Part shown: one piece after another, positions 25,807-34,356 of the stretch | Numbering within the stretch: the stretch's first letter is position 1 | Layout: each line of letters begins with the position of its first letter | Assembly: GCF_042648965.1 (NCBI RefSeq) | Contig: NZ_JBHRYJ010000001.1 | Location: forward strand, 1,736,001 to 1,800,000 | Reading direction: 5' to 3' | Source of the DNA: Ferrovibrio xuzhouensis | GTDB taxonomy: Bacteria; Pseudomonadota; Alphaproteobacteria; Ferrovibrionales; Ferrovibrionaceae | DNA length: 64,000 nucleotides | The notes under the pieces: model-generated | What the model saw: the letters and a program-made list of their open reading frames with translations, nothing else | What the model was told of the DNA's origin: nothing | Database searches by the model: none | Position numbers and translations under genes: made by a program

Positions 25807-26355
25807 ATGCGACTGCTTGCCCTGTCCGGCAGCCTGCGGGCCGCCTCGACCAATACCGCCCTGCTGCGTGCCGCCGCCGCGGCGGCGCCGGCCGGCATGA
25901 CGGTCGAAATCTATGACGGCCTCGGCCGCCTGCCGGTATTCAATCCCGATGATGACGAGGGTCCGGGCCCCGCCCCGGCGCCGGTGGCGGATTTCCGCCG
26001 GCGGCTGGGCGCCGCCGATGCCCTGCTGGTGGCCTGTCCGGAATATGCCCATGGCGTGCCGGGCGGCCTGAAGAACGCGCTGGACTGGGTGGTGGCGAGC
26101 GGCGAACTGGTCGACAAGCCGGCAGCCCTGCTGCATGCCTCGCCGCGCAGCGCCGTCAGCCGGGCGGCGCTCGCCGAGATTCTGGTGACCATGTCGGTGC
26201 GGCTGGTGAATACGGATCTCGTCACCCTGCCGCTGCTCGGCCTCGGCCCGGCAGAGCTGGCGGCACTGCTCGACCGGCCGGACAGCCGTGAGCGGCTGCG
26301 GCAGGCGCTGGCAGGTTTCGCCGCGGCGGTTACCGCCCCGGCGTCATTCCGTTAA
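25807..26355 (+). CDS. NADPH-dependent FMN reductase-like flavoprotein
   Basis: A 182-residue flavodoxin-like reductase. The FMN phosphate loop is SGSLRAASTNTALLR (about 6-20) and the second signature is CPEYAHGVPGGLKNALDWV (about 78-97). Likely reduces FMN, quinones or azo compounds with NADPH; the true substrate is not evident. It follows the MarR gene by 61 bp on the same strand and may share its control. Confidence 0.88.
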   Translation: MRLLALSGSLRAASTNTALLRAAAAAAPAGMTVEIYDGLGRLPVFNPDDDEGPGPAPAPVADFRRRLGAADALLVACPEYAHGVPGGLKNALDWVVASGELVDKPAALLHASPRSAVSRAALAEILVTMSVRLVNTDLVTLPLLGLGPAELAALLDRPDSRERLRQALAGFAAAVTAPASFR

Positions 26356-26375
26356 GATATTGGAATTTATAAGTT

Positions 26376-26696
26376 TTAAGAGGCGGCGATCTGCTGGCGG
26401 GCGACGTCGTGCAGTTCGGTCAGCTTGACCCGCACCCGGTGCTCCGACAGGTCGATCTTGTAGATCTGCAGATCGGCCATGATCTTGCGCACCACGTCGT
26501 CGTCGCCGGCCTCTTCCAGGTCGGCGGCCACCACGTCCCTGGCATAGGCCTCGGCCTCGGCGCCGCTCAGGCCGATCTGCTCGGCCACCCACAGGCCCAT
26601 CAGCTTGTTGCGCCGCGCCACGGTCTTGAAGGCCAGCTCCTCGTCATGGGCGTGCTTCTTTTCGAAGGCGTCCTTGCGGTCGTCGAAGGTGGTCAT
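26376..26696 (-). CDS. F1-ATPase inhibitor zeta subunit (DUF1476)
   Basis: A 106-residue alpha-helical protein matching the DUF1476/zeta family: FDDRKDAFEKKHAHDEELAFK, then ARRNKLMGLW, the signatures of the alphaproteobacterial zeta subunit that inhibits the ATP synthase in the hydrolytic direction. The N-terminus is the inhibitory segment in the family. Start at ATG 26696; the ORF runs to 26822 in a region that also holds a TATATA box (around 26741-26746), which may be its -10. Divergent from purC. Confidence 0.9.
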   Translation of the reverse strand: MTTFDDRKDAFEKKHAHDEELAFKTVARRNKLMGLWVAEQIGLSGAEAEAYARDVVAADLEEAGDDDVVRKIMADLQIYKIDLSEHRVRVKLTELHDVARQQIAAS

Positions 26697-26941
26697 CCTG
26701 GCCTCGTTCGGGGCGGCAAATGGGTCGGTTCGGTGCCCGTTATATAGGGGGGCTGCGGGGTTGCCTGCAAGTCTCGGGTTGCAGGAAGCAGTGACGCAGG
26801 CGAAGTGGCGGAAAACTGGCACTTTGCGGCCGGGGCCGGCCGGCGGATCGGCGCCGCCATCCGGATTGCGGCGGAAGGCCCCTTGCGCTATCTAGAGGCC
26901 GAGCAAATTCCCCCGCTTTCCCCAACAGACACGGGTGTGCC

Positions 26942-27706
26942 ATGACGCGCCGCAGACAGGTCTATGAGGGCAAGGCCAAGGTCCTGTTCGAGGGACCGGA
27001 GCCGGGCACTCTGGTACAGTATTTCAAGGACGACGCGACCGCGTTCAACAACAAGAAAAAGGGCACCATCACCGGCAAGGGGGTGCTGAACAACCGCATC
27101 TCCGAATACCTGATGACCCGGCTCGGCGAGGTCGGCATCCCGACCCATTTCGTGCGCCGGCTCAACATGCGCGAGCAGCTGATCAAGGAAGTCGAGATCA
27201 TCCCGCTCGAGGTCGTGGTGCGCAACGTCGCCGCCGGCTCGCTGGCGACCCGGCTCGGCGTCGCCGAGGGCACCACCCTGCCGCGCTCGATCGTCGAATT
27301 CTATTATAAGAACGACGAACTCGGCGATCCGATGGTCTCGGAAGAGCATATCACCTGCTTCGGCTGGGCCAGCCCGCAGGAGATCGACGAGCTGATGCAT
27401 CTGGCGCTGCGCATCAACGACTTCCTGACCGGCCTGTTCCTCGGCATCGGCATCCGCCTGGTCGACTTCAAGCTGGAGTTCGGCCGCTGGTGGCAGGGCG
27501 ATGAGATGCGCATCATCCTCGCCGACGAGATCAGCCCCGACAGCGCCCGGCTGTGGGACTTCAAGACCAACGAGAAGATGGACAAGGACCGCTTCCGCCG
27601 CGACCTCGGCAATGTCGCCGAGGCCTATCAGGAAGTGGCGCGCCGGCTCGGCATCCTGCCCGAGGCCGGGGTGCGGGACATCAAGGGTCCCGACACGATG
27701 CAGTAA
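26942..27706 (+). CDS. purC: Phosphoribosylaminoimidazole-succinocarboxamide synthase
   Basis: SAICAR synthetase, step 8 of purine synthesis: CAIR plus aspartate plus ATP. The 254-residue protein shows YEGKAKVLFEGPEPGTLVQY, FVRRLNMREQLI, VVRNVAAGSLATRLG and LADEISPDSARLWD, matching full-length bacterial PurC. The first gene of a rightward pur group; a terminator-like hairpin follows, so it may have partial read-through to purS. Confidence 0.96.
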   Translation: MTRRRQVYEGKAKVLFEGPEPGTLVQYFKDDATAFNNKKKGTITGKGVLNNRISEYLMTRLGEVGIPTHFVRRLNMREQLIKEVEIIPLEVVVRNVAAGSLATRLGVAEGTTLPRSIVEFYYKNDELGDPMVSEEHITCFGWASPQEIDELMHLALRINDFLTGLFLGIGIRLVDFKLEFGRWWQGDEMRIILADEISPDSARLWDFKTNEKMDKDRFRRDLGNVAEAYQEVARRLGILPEAGVRDIKGPDTMQ

Positions 27707-27784
27707 TGGTGCCTGGCGGCACCATGTTGGTATGGCGCCTGACGGCGCCGGGGCAATAAGGGCAGTTCCGCTGCCGTGCGAAAC

Positions 27785-27821
27785 GCGGCGGCCCCGGCAA
27801 TGGTGGCCGCCGCAGCTTTTT
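27785..27821 (+). terminator. Terminator-like hairpin between purC and purS
   Basis: Stem GCGGCGGCC (27785-27793) pairs with GGCCGCCGC (27805-27813), 11-base loop, and five T residues at 27817-27821 after AGC. It would attenuate transcription from purC into purS unless read through. The tail lies inside a short tandem repeat. Confidence 0.55.
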
Positions 27822-27846
27822 CTGAAGCCGCAGCTTTTTTCTGAAG
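27810..27846. repeat. Short tandem duplication upstream of purS
   Basis: Two adjacent copies, 18 and 19 bases, reading CCGCAGCTTTTTCTGAAG, differ only by one T in the T-run (5 versus 6). The second ends where the purS ribosome site (AAGAAGG) begins. Probably a replication-slippage product; it doubles the T-tract of the hairpin at 27785. Confidence 0.75.
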
Positions 27847-27857
27847 AAGGACGACCG

Positions 27858-28112
27858 ATGAAAGCCCGTGTCCATGTGTCGCTCAAGAACGGCGTGCTCG
27901 ATCCGCAGGGCAAGGCGATCGGCCAGGCGCTGCACAGCCTCGGCTTCGCCGAGGTCGGCGAGGTCCGCCAGGGCAAGCTGATCGAGCTGGAACTGACCGG
28001 CGCGCTGGCGGCGAAGCCGAAGGCCGAGATCGAAGCGGCCGTGAAGGACATGGCGCAGAAGCTGCTGGCCAACACGGTGATCGAGAATTACAGCGTGGAG
28101 CTGGTTGGATAA
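27858..28112 (+). CDS. purS: Phosphoribosylformylglycinamidine synthase, PurS subunit
   Basis: Small subunit of the three-part FGAM synthase (PurS, PurQ, PurL). The 84-residue ferredoxin-like protein reads VHVSLKNGVLDPQGKAIGQAL and VGEVRQGKLIELEL, as in the family. AAGAAGG lies upstream of the ATG; the ORF reading back to 27501 runs through purC. Together with purQ and purL it forms the alphaproteobacterial FGAM synthase operon. Confidence 0.95.
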   Translation: MKARVHVSLKNGVLDPQGKAIGQALHSLGFAEVGEVRQGKLIELELTGALAAKPKAEIEAAVKDMAQKLLANTVIENYSVELVG

Positions 28113-28139
28113 TCGACGTGTCGATGGAGAAATCTCAGG

Positions 28140-28226
28140 CGTCATGGCCGGGCCTGACCCGGCCATCCACGAGTTTTTCTGTCGGCCCGAAAGACGTGGA
28201 TGCCCGGCACGAGGCCGGGCATGACG
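28140..28226. repeat. Paired palindromic elements in inverted orientation (copy 3)
   Basis: Two palindromes face each other: ATGGCCGGGCC-TGA-CCCGGCCAT (about 28144-28166) and ATGCCCGGCACGAGGCCGGGCAT (28200-28222), with matching outer GTCAT/ATGAC and inner ATCCACG/CGTGGAT ends. This BIME-like pair fills the gap between purS and purQ. It could stabilise or modulate the pur mRNA; no T-run. Confidence 0.7.
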
Positions 28227-28264
28227 GCGAGTTTCTGGTGATCTCTCAGGAGTGAAAGGCTGAC

Positions 28265-28960
28265 ATGAAAGCCGCCCTCATCACTTTCCCCGGATCGAAC
28301 CGCGAGCGCGACATGCGCATGGCGCTGACCCGCGCCAACGGCGGCAAGCCACCGCTGGATGTCTGGCACGGCGACAGCGACCTGCCGCGCGACATCGACC
28401 TGATCGTGCTGCCCGGCGGCTTTTCCTACGGCGACTACCTGCGCTGCGGTGCCATGGCGGCCAATTCGCCGATCATGCGGGACGTGAAAAAGCGCGCCGA
28501 GGCCGGCGTGCGGGTGCTGGCGGTCTGCAACGGTTTTCAGATTGCGTGTGAAGCAGGCCTTCTGCCCGGCGCGCTGATGATGAACGCCGGACTGAAGTTC
28601 ATCTGCCGCGAAGTGAACCTGCGCGTCGAGACGGCACAGAGCGAATTCACCGGCAAATACCGCCAGGGCCAGACCATCCGCGTGCCGGTCGCCCATCACG
28701 AGGGCAACTACACGCTGGCGGCCGACGACGTGAAGAAGCTGGAGGATGCCGACCGCATCGCCTTCCGCTATGCCGACCACCTCGGCAATGTCAGTGACGG
28801 CACCAACCTGAATGGTTCGGTCGGCAATATTGCCGGTATCTATAACGAGACCAAGACCGTGCTCGGCCTGATGCCGCATCCGGAAAACGCCACTGACCCG
28901 GTCTGCGGCGGCACCGACGGCCGCGGCCTGTTCGATTCGATTGCGGAGTCGCTCTCGTGA
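28265..28960 (+). CDS. purQ: Phosphoribosylformylglycinamidine synthase, glutaminase subunit
   Basis: Glutamine amidotransferase of FGAM synthase. The 231-residue class-I domain has nucleophile C88 in AVCNGFQIA and H205/E207 in PHPENATD, and the N-terminal ALITFPGSNRERDM. Its TGA overlaps the GTG start of purL (GTGA), so the subunits are coupled in translation. Confidence 0.96.
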   Translation: MKAALITFPGSNRERDMRMALTRANGGKPPLDVWHGDSDLPRDIDLIVLPGGFSYGDYLRCGAMAANSPIMRDVKKRAEAGVRVLAVCNGFQIACEAGLLPGALMMNAGLKFICREVNLRVETAQSEFTGKYRQGQTIRVPVAHHEGNYTLAADDVKKLEDADRIAFRYADHLGNVSDGTNLNGSVGNIAGIYNETKTVLGLMPHPENATDPVCGGTDGRGLFDSIAESLS

Positions 28961-31155
28961 GTGAGACAAAAAAAGCCGTGCAGTATCCCAACGACCTGAT
29001 GGGCCTGACCAGGGCTGAATATGACCTGGTGCTCGAGATCATGGGCCGGGTGCCCAACCAGGTCGAGCTCGGCATTTTCTCGGTGATGTGGTCGGAGCAT
29101 TGCTCCTACAAGTCGTCGAAGAAATGGCTCAAGACCCTGCCGACCAAGGCGGACTGGGTGATCCAGGGCCCGGGCGAGAATGCCGGCGTGATCGACATCG
29201 GCGATGGCCAGGCCGCCATCTTCAAGATGGAAAGCCACAACCATCCGTCCTTCATCGAGCCCTACCAGGGCGCGGCGACCGGCGTCGGCGGCATCCTGCG
29301 CGACGTCTTCACCATGGGTGCGCGCCCGATCGCCAACCTGAACGCGCTGCGCTTCGGCGCGCCGGAACACGCCAAGACCCGGCATCTGGTCGCCGGCGTG
29401 GTGCATGGCATCGGCGGCTACGGCAACTGCGTCGGCGTGCCGACCGTCGGCGGCGAGGTGAATTTCCACTCCAGCTACAACGGCAACATCCTCGTCAACG
29501 CGATGACCGTCGGCCTGGCGAAACAGGACAGGATCTTTTATTCCGCCGCCGCCGGCCTCGGCAATCCGGTGGTCTATGTCGGCTCCAAGACCGGCCGCGA
29601 CGGCATCCATGGCGCCACCATGGCGTCGGCCGAATTCACCGAAGACTCGGAAGAAAAGCGCCCGACGGTTCAGGTCGGCGACCCCTTCACCGAGAAACTT
29701 CTCATTGAGGCCTGCCTCGAACTGATGGCCACCGATACCATCGTCGCCATCCAGGACATGGGCGCGGCGGGGTTGACCTCGTCGTCCTTCGAGATGGCGT
29801 CGAAGGGCGGCATGGGCATCGACATCGACCTCGACAAGGTGCCGGCCCGCGAGACCGGCATGACGCCGTTCGAGTTCATGCTCTCCGAAAGCCAGGAGCG
29901 CATGCTGATCATCCTCAAGCCGGGCAGCGAGCCGCAGGCCGAGGCGATCTTCAAAAAGTGGGAACTCGATTTCGCGGTGATCGGCCATCTGACCGATACT
30001 GGCCGCATGGTGCTGCGCTTCAATGGCGAGCAGGTCGGCGACCTGCCCATTGATCCTCTGGCGGCGGCTTCGCCAGAGTATGACCGGCCGTGGGTGAAGA
30101 CGCCGCCGCGGAAGCCTTTGGGCCGCGTCAATCATCCGCTGCCCTTCATCGAGGCGCTGGGCAAACTGATCGGTGCGCCCGACATGGCGTCGCGGCGCTG
30201 GATCTGGGAGCAGTACGACCATCTGGTGCGCGGCGACACCGCGCAGATCCCCGGCGGCGACGCGGCAGTCGTGCGCGTCGAGGACCATCCGAAGAAGGCG
30301 CTGGCGATGACGGTCGACTGCACGCCGCGCTATGTCTTCGCCGATCCGGTCGAGGGCGGCAAGCAGGCGGTGGCCGAGACCTGGCGCAACATCACCGCGG
30401 TCGGCGCCCGGCCGCTGGCGATCACCGACAACATGAATTTCGGCAACCCGGAACGCCCCGACATCATGGGCCAGTTCGTCGGCGCCGTGGAGGGCATCCG
30501 CGAGGCCTGCCTCGCGCTCGACTACCCGGTCGTTTCCGGCAACGTCTCGCTCTACAACGAGACCAACGGCAAGGGGATCCTGCCCACGCCGGCCATCGGC
30601 GGCGTCGGCGTGCTCGACGATGTGGCACTGATGGCGACGCTCGCCTTCAAGCTGCCCGGCGAAGCGGTGATCCTGATCGGTGCCACCCGCGGGCACCTCG
30701 GCCAGTCGGTCTACCTGCGCGACATCTGCGGCCAGGAAGATGGCCCGCCGCCCGCGGTCGACCTGAAGGCCGAAAAGACCAACGGCGATGCCGTGCGCAT
30801 GCTGATTGCTAAGGGCATGGTCTCGGCGGTGCATGACTGCGCCGACGGCGGGCTCGCCATCGCGCTGGCCGAAATGGCCATGGCCGGCGGCATGGGTGCC
30901 GAGATCGCGCTGCCCGATGGCGATGCCTTCGAGATCGGCTTCGGCGAGGATCAGGCCCGCTATGTCGTCACCTGTCCGGACGAACAGGCCGAGGCGGTGC
31001 TGGCGGCGGCCGAAGCCGCCGGTGCGCCAGCGGTCCGGCTCGGGCTGACCGGCGGCGACCGGTTGACCTTCCGCGGTCTCGGTTCCATATCGGTGCAGGC
31101 GCTTGGCGAGACCCATGAGGGCTGGCTGCCGCGCTATATGGCCGGTGAGTTGTAA
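28957..31155 (+). CDS. purL: Phosphoribosylformylglycinamidine synthase, PurL subunit
   Basis: Catalytic subunit (small type, 732 residues) that makes FGAM from FGAR and ammonia with ATP. Motifs: MWSEHCSYKSSK, GPGENAGVI, MESHNHPSFIEPYQGAATGVGG and QDMGAAGLTSSSFEMASKGG, typical of the short bacterial PurL that needs PurS and PurQ. Starts at GTG 28957, overlapping the purQ stop. The terminal gene of the pur group; bolA follows 28 bp later. Confidence 0.97.
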   Translation: MSETKKAVQYPNDLMGLTRAEYDLVLEIMGRVPNQVELGIFSVMWSEHCSYKSSKKWLKTLPTKADWVIQGPGENAGVIDIGDGQAAIFKMESHNHPSFIEPYQGAATGVGGILRDVFTMGARPIANLNALRFGAPEHAKTRHLVAGVVHGIGGYGNCVGVPTVGGEVNFHSSYNGNILVNAMTVGLAKQDRIFYSAAAGLGNPVVYVGSKTGRDGIHGATMASAEFTEDSEEKRPTVQVGDPFTEKLLIEACLELMATDTIVAIQDMGAAGLTSSSFEMASKGGMGIDIDLDKVPARETGMTPFEFMLSESQERMLIILKPGSEPQAEAIFKKWELDFAVIGHLTDTGRMVLRFNGEQVGDLPIDPLAAASPEYDRPWVKTPPRKPLGRVNHPLPFIEALGKLIGAPDMASRRWIWEQYDHLVRGDTAQIPGGDAAVVRVEDHPKKALAMTVDCTPRYVFADPVEGGKQAVAETWRNITAVGARPLAITDNMNFGNPERPDIMGQFVGAVEGIREACLALDYPVVSGNVSLYNETNGKGILPTPAIGGVGVLDDVALMATLAFKLPGEAVILIGATRGHLGQSVYLRDICGQEDGPPPAVDLKAEKTNGDAVRMLIAKGMVSAVHDCADGGLAIALAEMAMAGGMGAEIALPDGDAFEIGFGEDQARYVVTCPDEQAEAVLAAAEAAGAPAVRLGLTGGDRLTFRGLGSISVQALGETHEGWLPRYMAGEL

Positions 31156-31183
31156 AATATAAAGGAATCAAGGGGATAACACG

Positions 31184-31414
31184 ATGGCAATGGATGCCGC
31201 CGAGATCGAAACCATGATCCGTGAGGCTTTGCCCGACGCCAAGGTCAGCATTGACGACCTGCGCGGCGACGGCGACCATTACGCCGCCACCGTGATCTCC
31301 GCCGCCTTCGCCGGCAAGACAAGGGTGCAGCAGCACCAGATGGTTTATGCGGCGCTCAAGGGCCGCATGGGTGGCCAGCTCCATGCGCTGGCGCTCACCA
31401 CGCAAACGCCATAG
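31184..31414 (+). CDS. BolA-family protein
   Basis: A 76-residue BolA-like protein, partner of monothiol glutaredoxin in [2Fe-2S] handling. Seen: IREALPDAKVSIDDLRGDGDHY and FAGKTRVQQHQMVYAAL with the invariant His of the family. The grxD gene lies 44 bp downstream; BolA-Grx4 pairs are conserved, including beside pur genes in alphaproteobacteria. Confidence 0.92.
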   Translation: MAMDAAEIETMIREALPDAKVSIDDLRGDGDHYAATVISAAFAGKTRVQQHQMVYAALKGRMGGQLHALALTTQTP

Positions 31415-31458
31415 TTAATTGGCTCCGTAACTCACGATACGACCAGAGGAAGATCGCC

Positions 31459-31809
31459 ATGAGCGAGAAGGAACAGACTTTCGAGCGCATCCGCGAAGAG
31501 ATCGGCGGCAACGACATCGTGCTGTTCATGAAGGGCACGCCGGTGTTTCCGCAATGCGGGTTCTCGGCCATGACCGTGCAGGTGCTGTCGCATCTCGGCG
31601 TCAAGTTCAAGGGCGTCGACATCCTCGCCGATCCGGCGATCCGCACGCATCTCAAGGAATTCTCCGAGTGGCCGACCTTCCCGCAGCTTTACGTGAAGGG
31701 CGAGTTCGTCGGCGGCTGCGATATCGTGCGCGAGATGTACCAGTCGGGCGAGCTGCAGCAGCATCTGCAGCAGCAGGGCATCGCCGTCCAGGAAGCGCCC
31801 GCGTCCTGA
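31459..31809 (+). CDS. grxD: Monothiol glutaredoxin, Grx4 type
   Basis: A 116-residue glutaredoxin with the CGFS active site (MKGTPVFPQCGFSAMTV) and the glutathione-binding WPTFPQLYVKGEFVGGCDI region. It carries and transfers [2Fe-2S] clusters, usually with BolA, encoded just upstream. Same strand, short gaps, so likely one transcript. Confidence 0.95.
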   Translation: MSEKEQTFERIREEIGGNDIVLFMKGTPVFPQCGFSAMTVQVLSHLGVKFKGVDILADPAIRTHLKEFSEWPTFPQLYVKGEFVGGCDIVREMYQSGELQQHLQQQGIAVQEAPAS

Positions 31810-31819
31810 TCGGGGCGGC

Positions 31820-32230
31820 TTGCCTCCCTTTGCCATTCGCCGGATCGATCATGTGGTGCTGCGGGCCAGCGACCCGCAGCGCCTGATCGCCTTCTACCGC
31901 GACGTGCTCGGCTGCACGCTCGCCCATGAGCAGCCGCAGATCGCCCTCTGGCACCTGCGCGCCGGCACTGCGCTGATCGACATCATGGACCGCAGCGGCA
32001 AACTGGCGTCGGACGGCGACCAGGCCCCGGACCCGGCCCGCCGCAACCTCGATCATCTCTGCCTGCGCATCGATCCCTTCGATGCGGGCGCCATCCTCGC
32101 CCATCTCGCCGCCCATGGCGTGGCAGCCGAGCCGCCCGCCGACCGTTACGGCGCCGAAGGTGTGGGGCGATCCATCTACCTGTCCGACCCCGAAGGCAAC
32201 AGGGTGGAGTTGAAGGGCGGCACGGCTTAG
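31820..32230 (+). CDS. VOC-family (glyoxalase-like) protein, TTG start
   Basis: A 136-residue protein of two beta-alpha-beta-beta-beta modules. Seen: IDHVVLRASDPQRLIAFYRDVLG, LDHLCLRID, and YLSDPEGNRVELKG with the usual metal-binding His and Glu positions. No ATG or GTG precedes these; TTG at 31820, with GGGG a few bases before it, is the best start. It follows grxD by 10 bp. Enzymatic reaction unknown. Confidence 0.8.
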   Translation: MPPFAIRRIDHVVLRASDPQRLIAFYRDVLGCTLAHEQPQIALWHLRAGTALIDIMDRSGKLASDGDQAPDPARRNLDHLCLRIDPFDAGAILAHLAAHGVAAEPPADRYGAEGVGRSIYLSDPEGNRVELKGGTA

Positions 32231-32268
32231 GGTATTCCGGATTTCCATCGCGCTTCCGGGTTCCGCCA

Positions 32269-32679
32269 ATGCCGCATGCTGCCACCGCTGGCCTGATCGA
32301 GGCCTATTACGACGCCTTCAACATGCAGGATACCGAGCGGTTCCTCGGCTATCTCACCGACGACGTGGTGCATGACGTCAACCAGGGTGGCCGCGAGACC
32401 GGCAAGGCCGCCTTCCGCGCCTTCCTCGACCGCATGAGCCGCTGCTACGAAGAGAAGATCGTCGATCTCTTCGTCATGACCAACGCCGACGGCAGCCGCG
32501 CGGCGGCCGAGTTCACCGTGCTCGGCGTGTACCTCGAGACCGACGACGGCCTGCCGCCGGCGGAAGGCCAGCAGTACCGCCTGCCGGCCGGCGCGTTTTT
32601 CGAGATCCGCGACGGCAAGGTGGCGCGCATCTCCAACACCTACAATCTGACCGACTGGGTGAAACAGGTCGCCGGATGA
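32269..32679 (+). CDS. SnoaL/ketosteroid isomerase-like protein
   Basis: A 136-residue NTF2-like alpha+beta barrel: IEAYYDAFNMQDTERFLGYLTDDVVHDVNQGG at the start, and PAGAFFEIRDGKVARISNTYNL near the end. Family members are isomerases or small-molecule-binding proteins. It overlaps the GNAT gene by 4 bp (ATGA), which overlaps the nitrilase gene by 4 bp; this three-gene block looks like one functional unit. Confidence 0.85.
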   Translation: MPHAATAGLIEAYYDAFNMQDTERFLGYLTDDVVHDVNQGGRETGKAAFRAFLDRMSRCYEEKIVDLFVMTNADGSRAAAEFTVLGVYLETDDGLPPAEGQQYRLPAGAFFEIRDGKVARISNTYNLTDWVKQVAG

Positions 32680-33314
32680 GCGTTGCCGCCGTCGATAGCG
32701 GCGGCCTCCGCGTCCTGCGGTTGGCCGGCGACGCGCTGCGCGCCCGGCTCGATGATCTCGGCCGCCTGCGCATGACGGTATTCCGCGCCTGGCCCTATCT
32801 CTATGAAGGCTCGCTCGACTACGAACGCAATTACCTCGCCCGCTATGATGCCGCCAGTACCGGCACGCTGATCGTCGCCTTCGATGGCGAGCGGATCGTC
32901 GGCGCCTCCAGTGCGCTGGCGCTGGCCGAGGAGTTCGATTATGTCAGGGCGCCGTTCCTGGCGGCCGGGCTGCCGGTCGGCGATATTTTCTATTTCGGCG
33001 AAAGCGTGCTGCTGCCCGAATACCGCGGCCGCGGCATCGGCGTCGAATTCTTCCGCCAGCGCGAGGCGGCGGCGCGCGCCTTCGACCGGCCACTGTGCTG
33101 CTTCTGCGCCGTCGAACGGCCGGCCGACCATCCGGCCCGGCCGGCGGATTACGTCCCGCTCGACGCCTTCTGGATACGGCGCGGCTATCGCCGGCGGCCC
33201 GATCTCGTCTCGACCTTCTCCTGGCGCGACATCGGCGATACGGAGCAGACCGACAAGCCGATGGTCTACTGGCTGCGCGATCTGCGCCGCGAGCCCGAGG
33301 ATGTCGCGCCATGA
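32676..33314 (+). CDS. GNAT N-acetyltransferase of the SnoaL-GNAT-nitrilase block
   Basis: A 212-residue acetyltransferase with the acetyl-CoA loop LPEYRGRGIGVEFFRQRE (about residues 111-128) and N-terminal LGRLRMTVFRAWPYLYEGSLDYE. Tight overlaps with both neighbours (ATGA at 32676 and 33311) argue for acting in one pathway, perhaps amine or amide modification; substrate unknown. Confidence 0.83.
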   Translation: MSVAAVDSGGLRVLRLAGDALRARLDDLGRLRMTVFRAWPYLYEGSLDYERNYLARYDAASTGTLIVAFDGERIVGASSALALAEEFDYVRAPFLAAGLPVGDIFYFGESVLLPEYRGRGIGVEFFRQREAAARAFDRPLCCFCAVERPADHPARPADYVPLDAFWIRRGYRRRPDLVSTFSWRDIGDTEQTDKPMVYWLRDLRREPEDVAP

Positions 33315-34213
33315 GCAGCCTGCGCCTCGCCGCCGCGCAATACCCGATCGGCCGTTTCGCCGATTTCGCCGCCTGGCACAGCAACGCTGCCGACTGGGTG
33401 GCGACCGCGGCGGGCCAGCAGGCACAGCTGCTGCTGTTCCCGGAATACGGTGCCATGGAGCTGACCTCCCTGCTGCCCGAGATGCTGCAGCAGGACCTGA
33501 CCGGCCAGATCGCCGCGCTGCAGCCGTTCCACGACGATTTCGTCGCGGCTTATGCGGAATTCGCGAAGCGTCATGGCGTGTATATCGTCGCGCCGTCGCT
33601 GCCGGTGCAGCACAACGATGTCTTCGTCAACCGCAGCTACCTGCTGGCACCGAACGGGGCGATCACCTGGCAGGACAAGCGGCAGATGACGCGCTTCGAG
33701 CGCGAGGCCTGGATCATCACCGGCGGCGCCGACCTGAAAGTGTTCGATCTCGATCTCGGCGGCCCGGCACCTTTGCGCGCCGGCATCACCATCTGCTACG
33801 ACGTGGAATTCCCGCTGATCGCCCGCGCGATGGCCGCGGCCGGCGCCGACCTGATCCTGTGCCCGAGCTGCACGGACACGCAGGCCGGCGCCAACCGGGT
33901 GCAGACCGGGGCGCGGGCCCGGGCGCTGGAGAATCAGGTCTTCGTCGCCGTCTCGCCCACCGTGGGGCTGGCGGACTGGTCGCCGGCGGTGGATGTCAGT
34001 GTCGGCTGGGCCAGTATGCTGGCGCCGCCGGACCGCGGCATGCCCGACGACGGCGTGATCGCGAAAGGCGACCTGTCGCAGCCCGGCTGGGTCCATGCCG
34101 AACTCGATTTCGCCGCGCTGGCGGAAACCCGCGAGGCAGCACAGGTCTATACGCGGCGCGACTGGCCGGACCAGGTGCAGCCGTCGCTGGATGTGACGGC
34201 GGTCTCGCTCTAG
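33311..34213 (+). CDS. Carbon-nitrogen hydrolase (nitrilase superfamily)
   Basis: A 300-residue amidase/nitrilase-fold enzyme with the full Glu-Lys-Cys triad: E45 (FPEYGAME), K123 (WQDKRQMT), C162 (ITICYDVEFP). Probably hydrolyses an amide such as N-carbamoyl amine. Start at the ATG overlapping the GNAT stop; the longer in-frame reading is shadow sequence. Last gene of the block; palindromic elements follow. Confidence 0.88.
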   Translation: MSSLRLAAAQYPIGRFADFAAWHSNAADWVATAAGQQAQLLLFPEYGAMELTSLLPEMLQQDLTGQIAALQPFHDDFVAAYAEFAKRHGVYIVAPSLPVQHNDVFVNRSYLLAPNGAITWQDKRQMTRFEREAWIITGGADLKVFDLDLGGPAPLRAGITICYDVEFPLIARAMAAAGADLILCPSCTDTQAGANRVQTGARARALENQVFVAVSPTVGLADWSPAVDVSVGWASMLAPPDRGMPDDGVIAKGDLSQPGWVHAELDFAALAETREAAQVYTRRDWPDQVQPSLDVTAVSL

Positions 34214-34230
34214 GGATTTTGCCGCCATAA

Positions 34231-34347
34231 ATGGGATCCCCGCTTTCGCGGGGATGACGATTTATGGTGATTTACGCTGCCACACCGGATCAAACCCGGA
34301 AGGACGGCCGTACGAACCCGTCATTCCCGCAAAAGCGGGAATCCCAT
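34231..34347. repeat. Paired palindromic elements, AAAGCGGG type
   Basis: GGGATCCCCGCTTTCGCGGGGATGACG (about 34234-34260) faces an inverted relative, CGTCATTCCCGCAAAAGCGGGAATCCC (34319-34345), about 60 bp apart. The family differs from the CCGGG copies but shares GTCA and ATCCC ends and resembles dRS3-like repeats in other proteobacteria. The right palindrome is followed by a T-run (about 34346-34359), so it could end transcripts of the nitrilase operon. Confidence 0.7.
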
Positions 34348-34356
34348 TTTCTTTTT

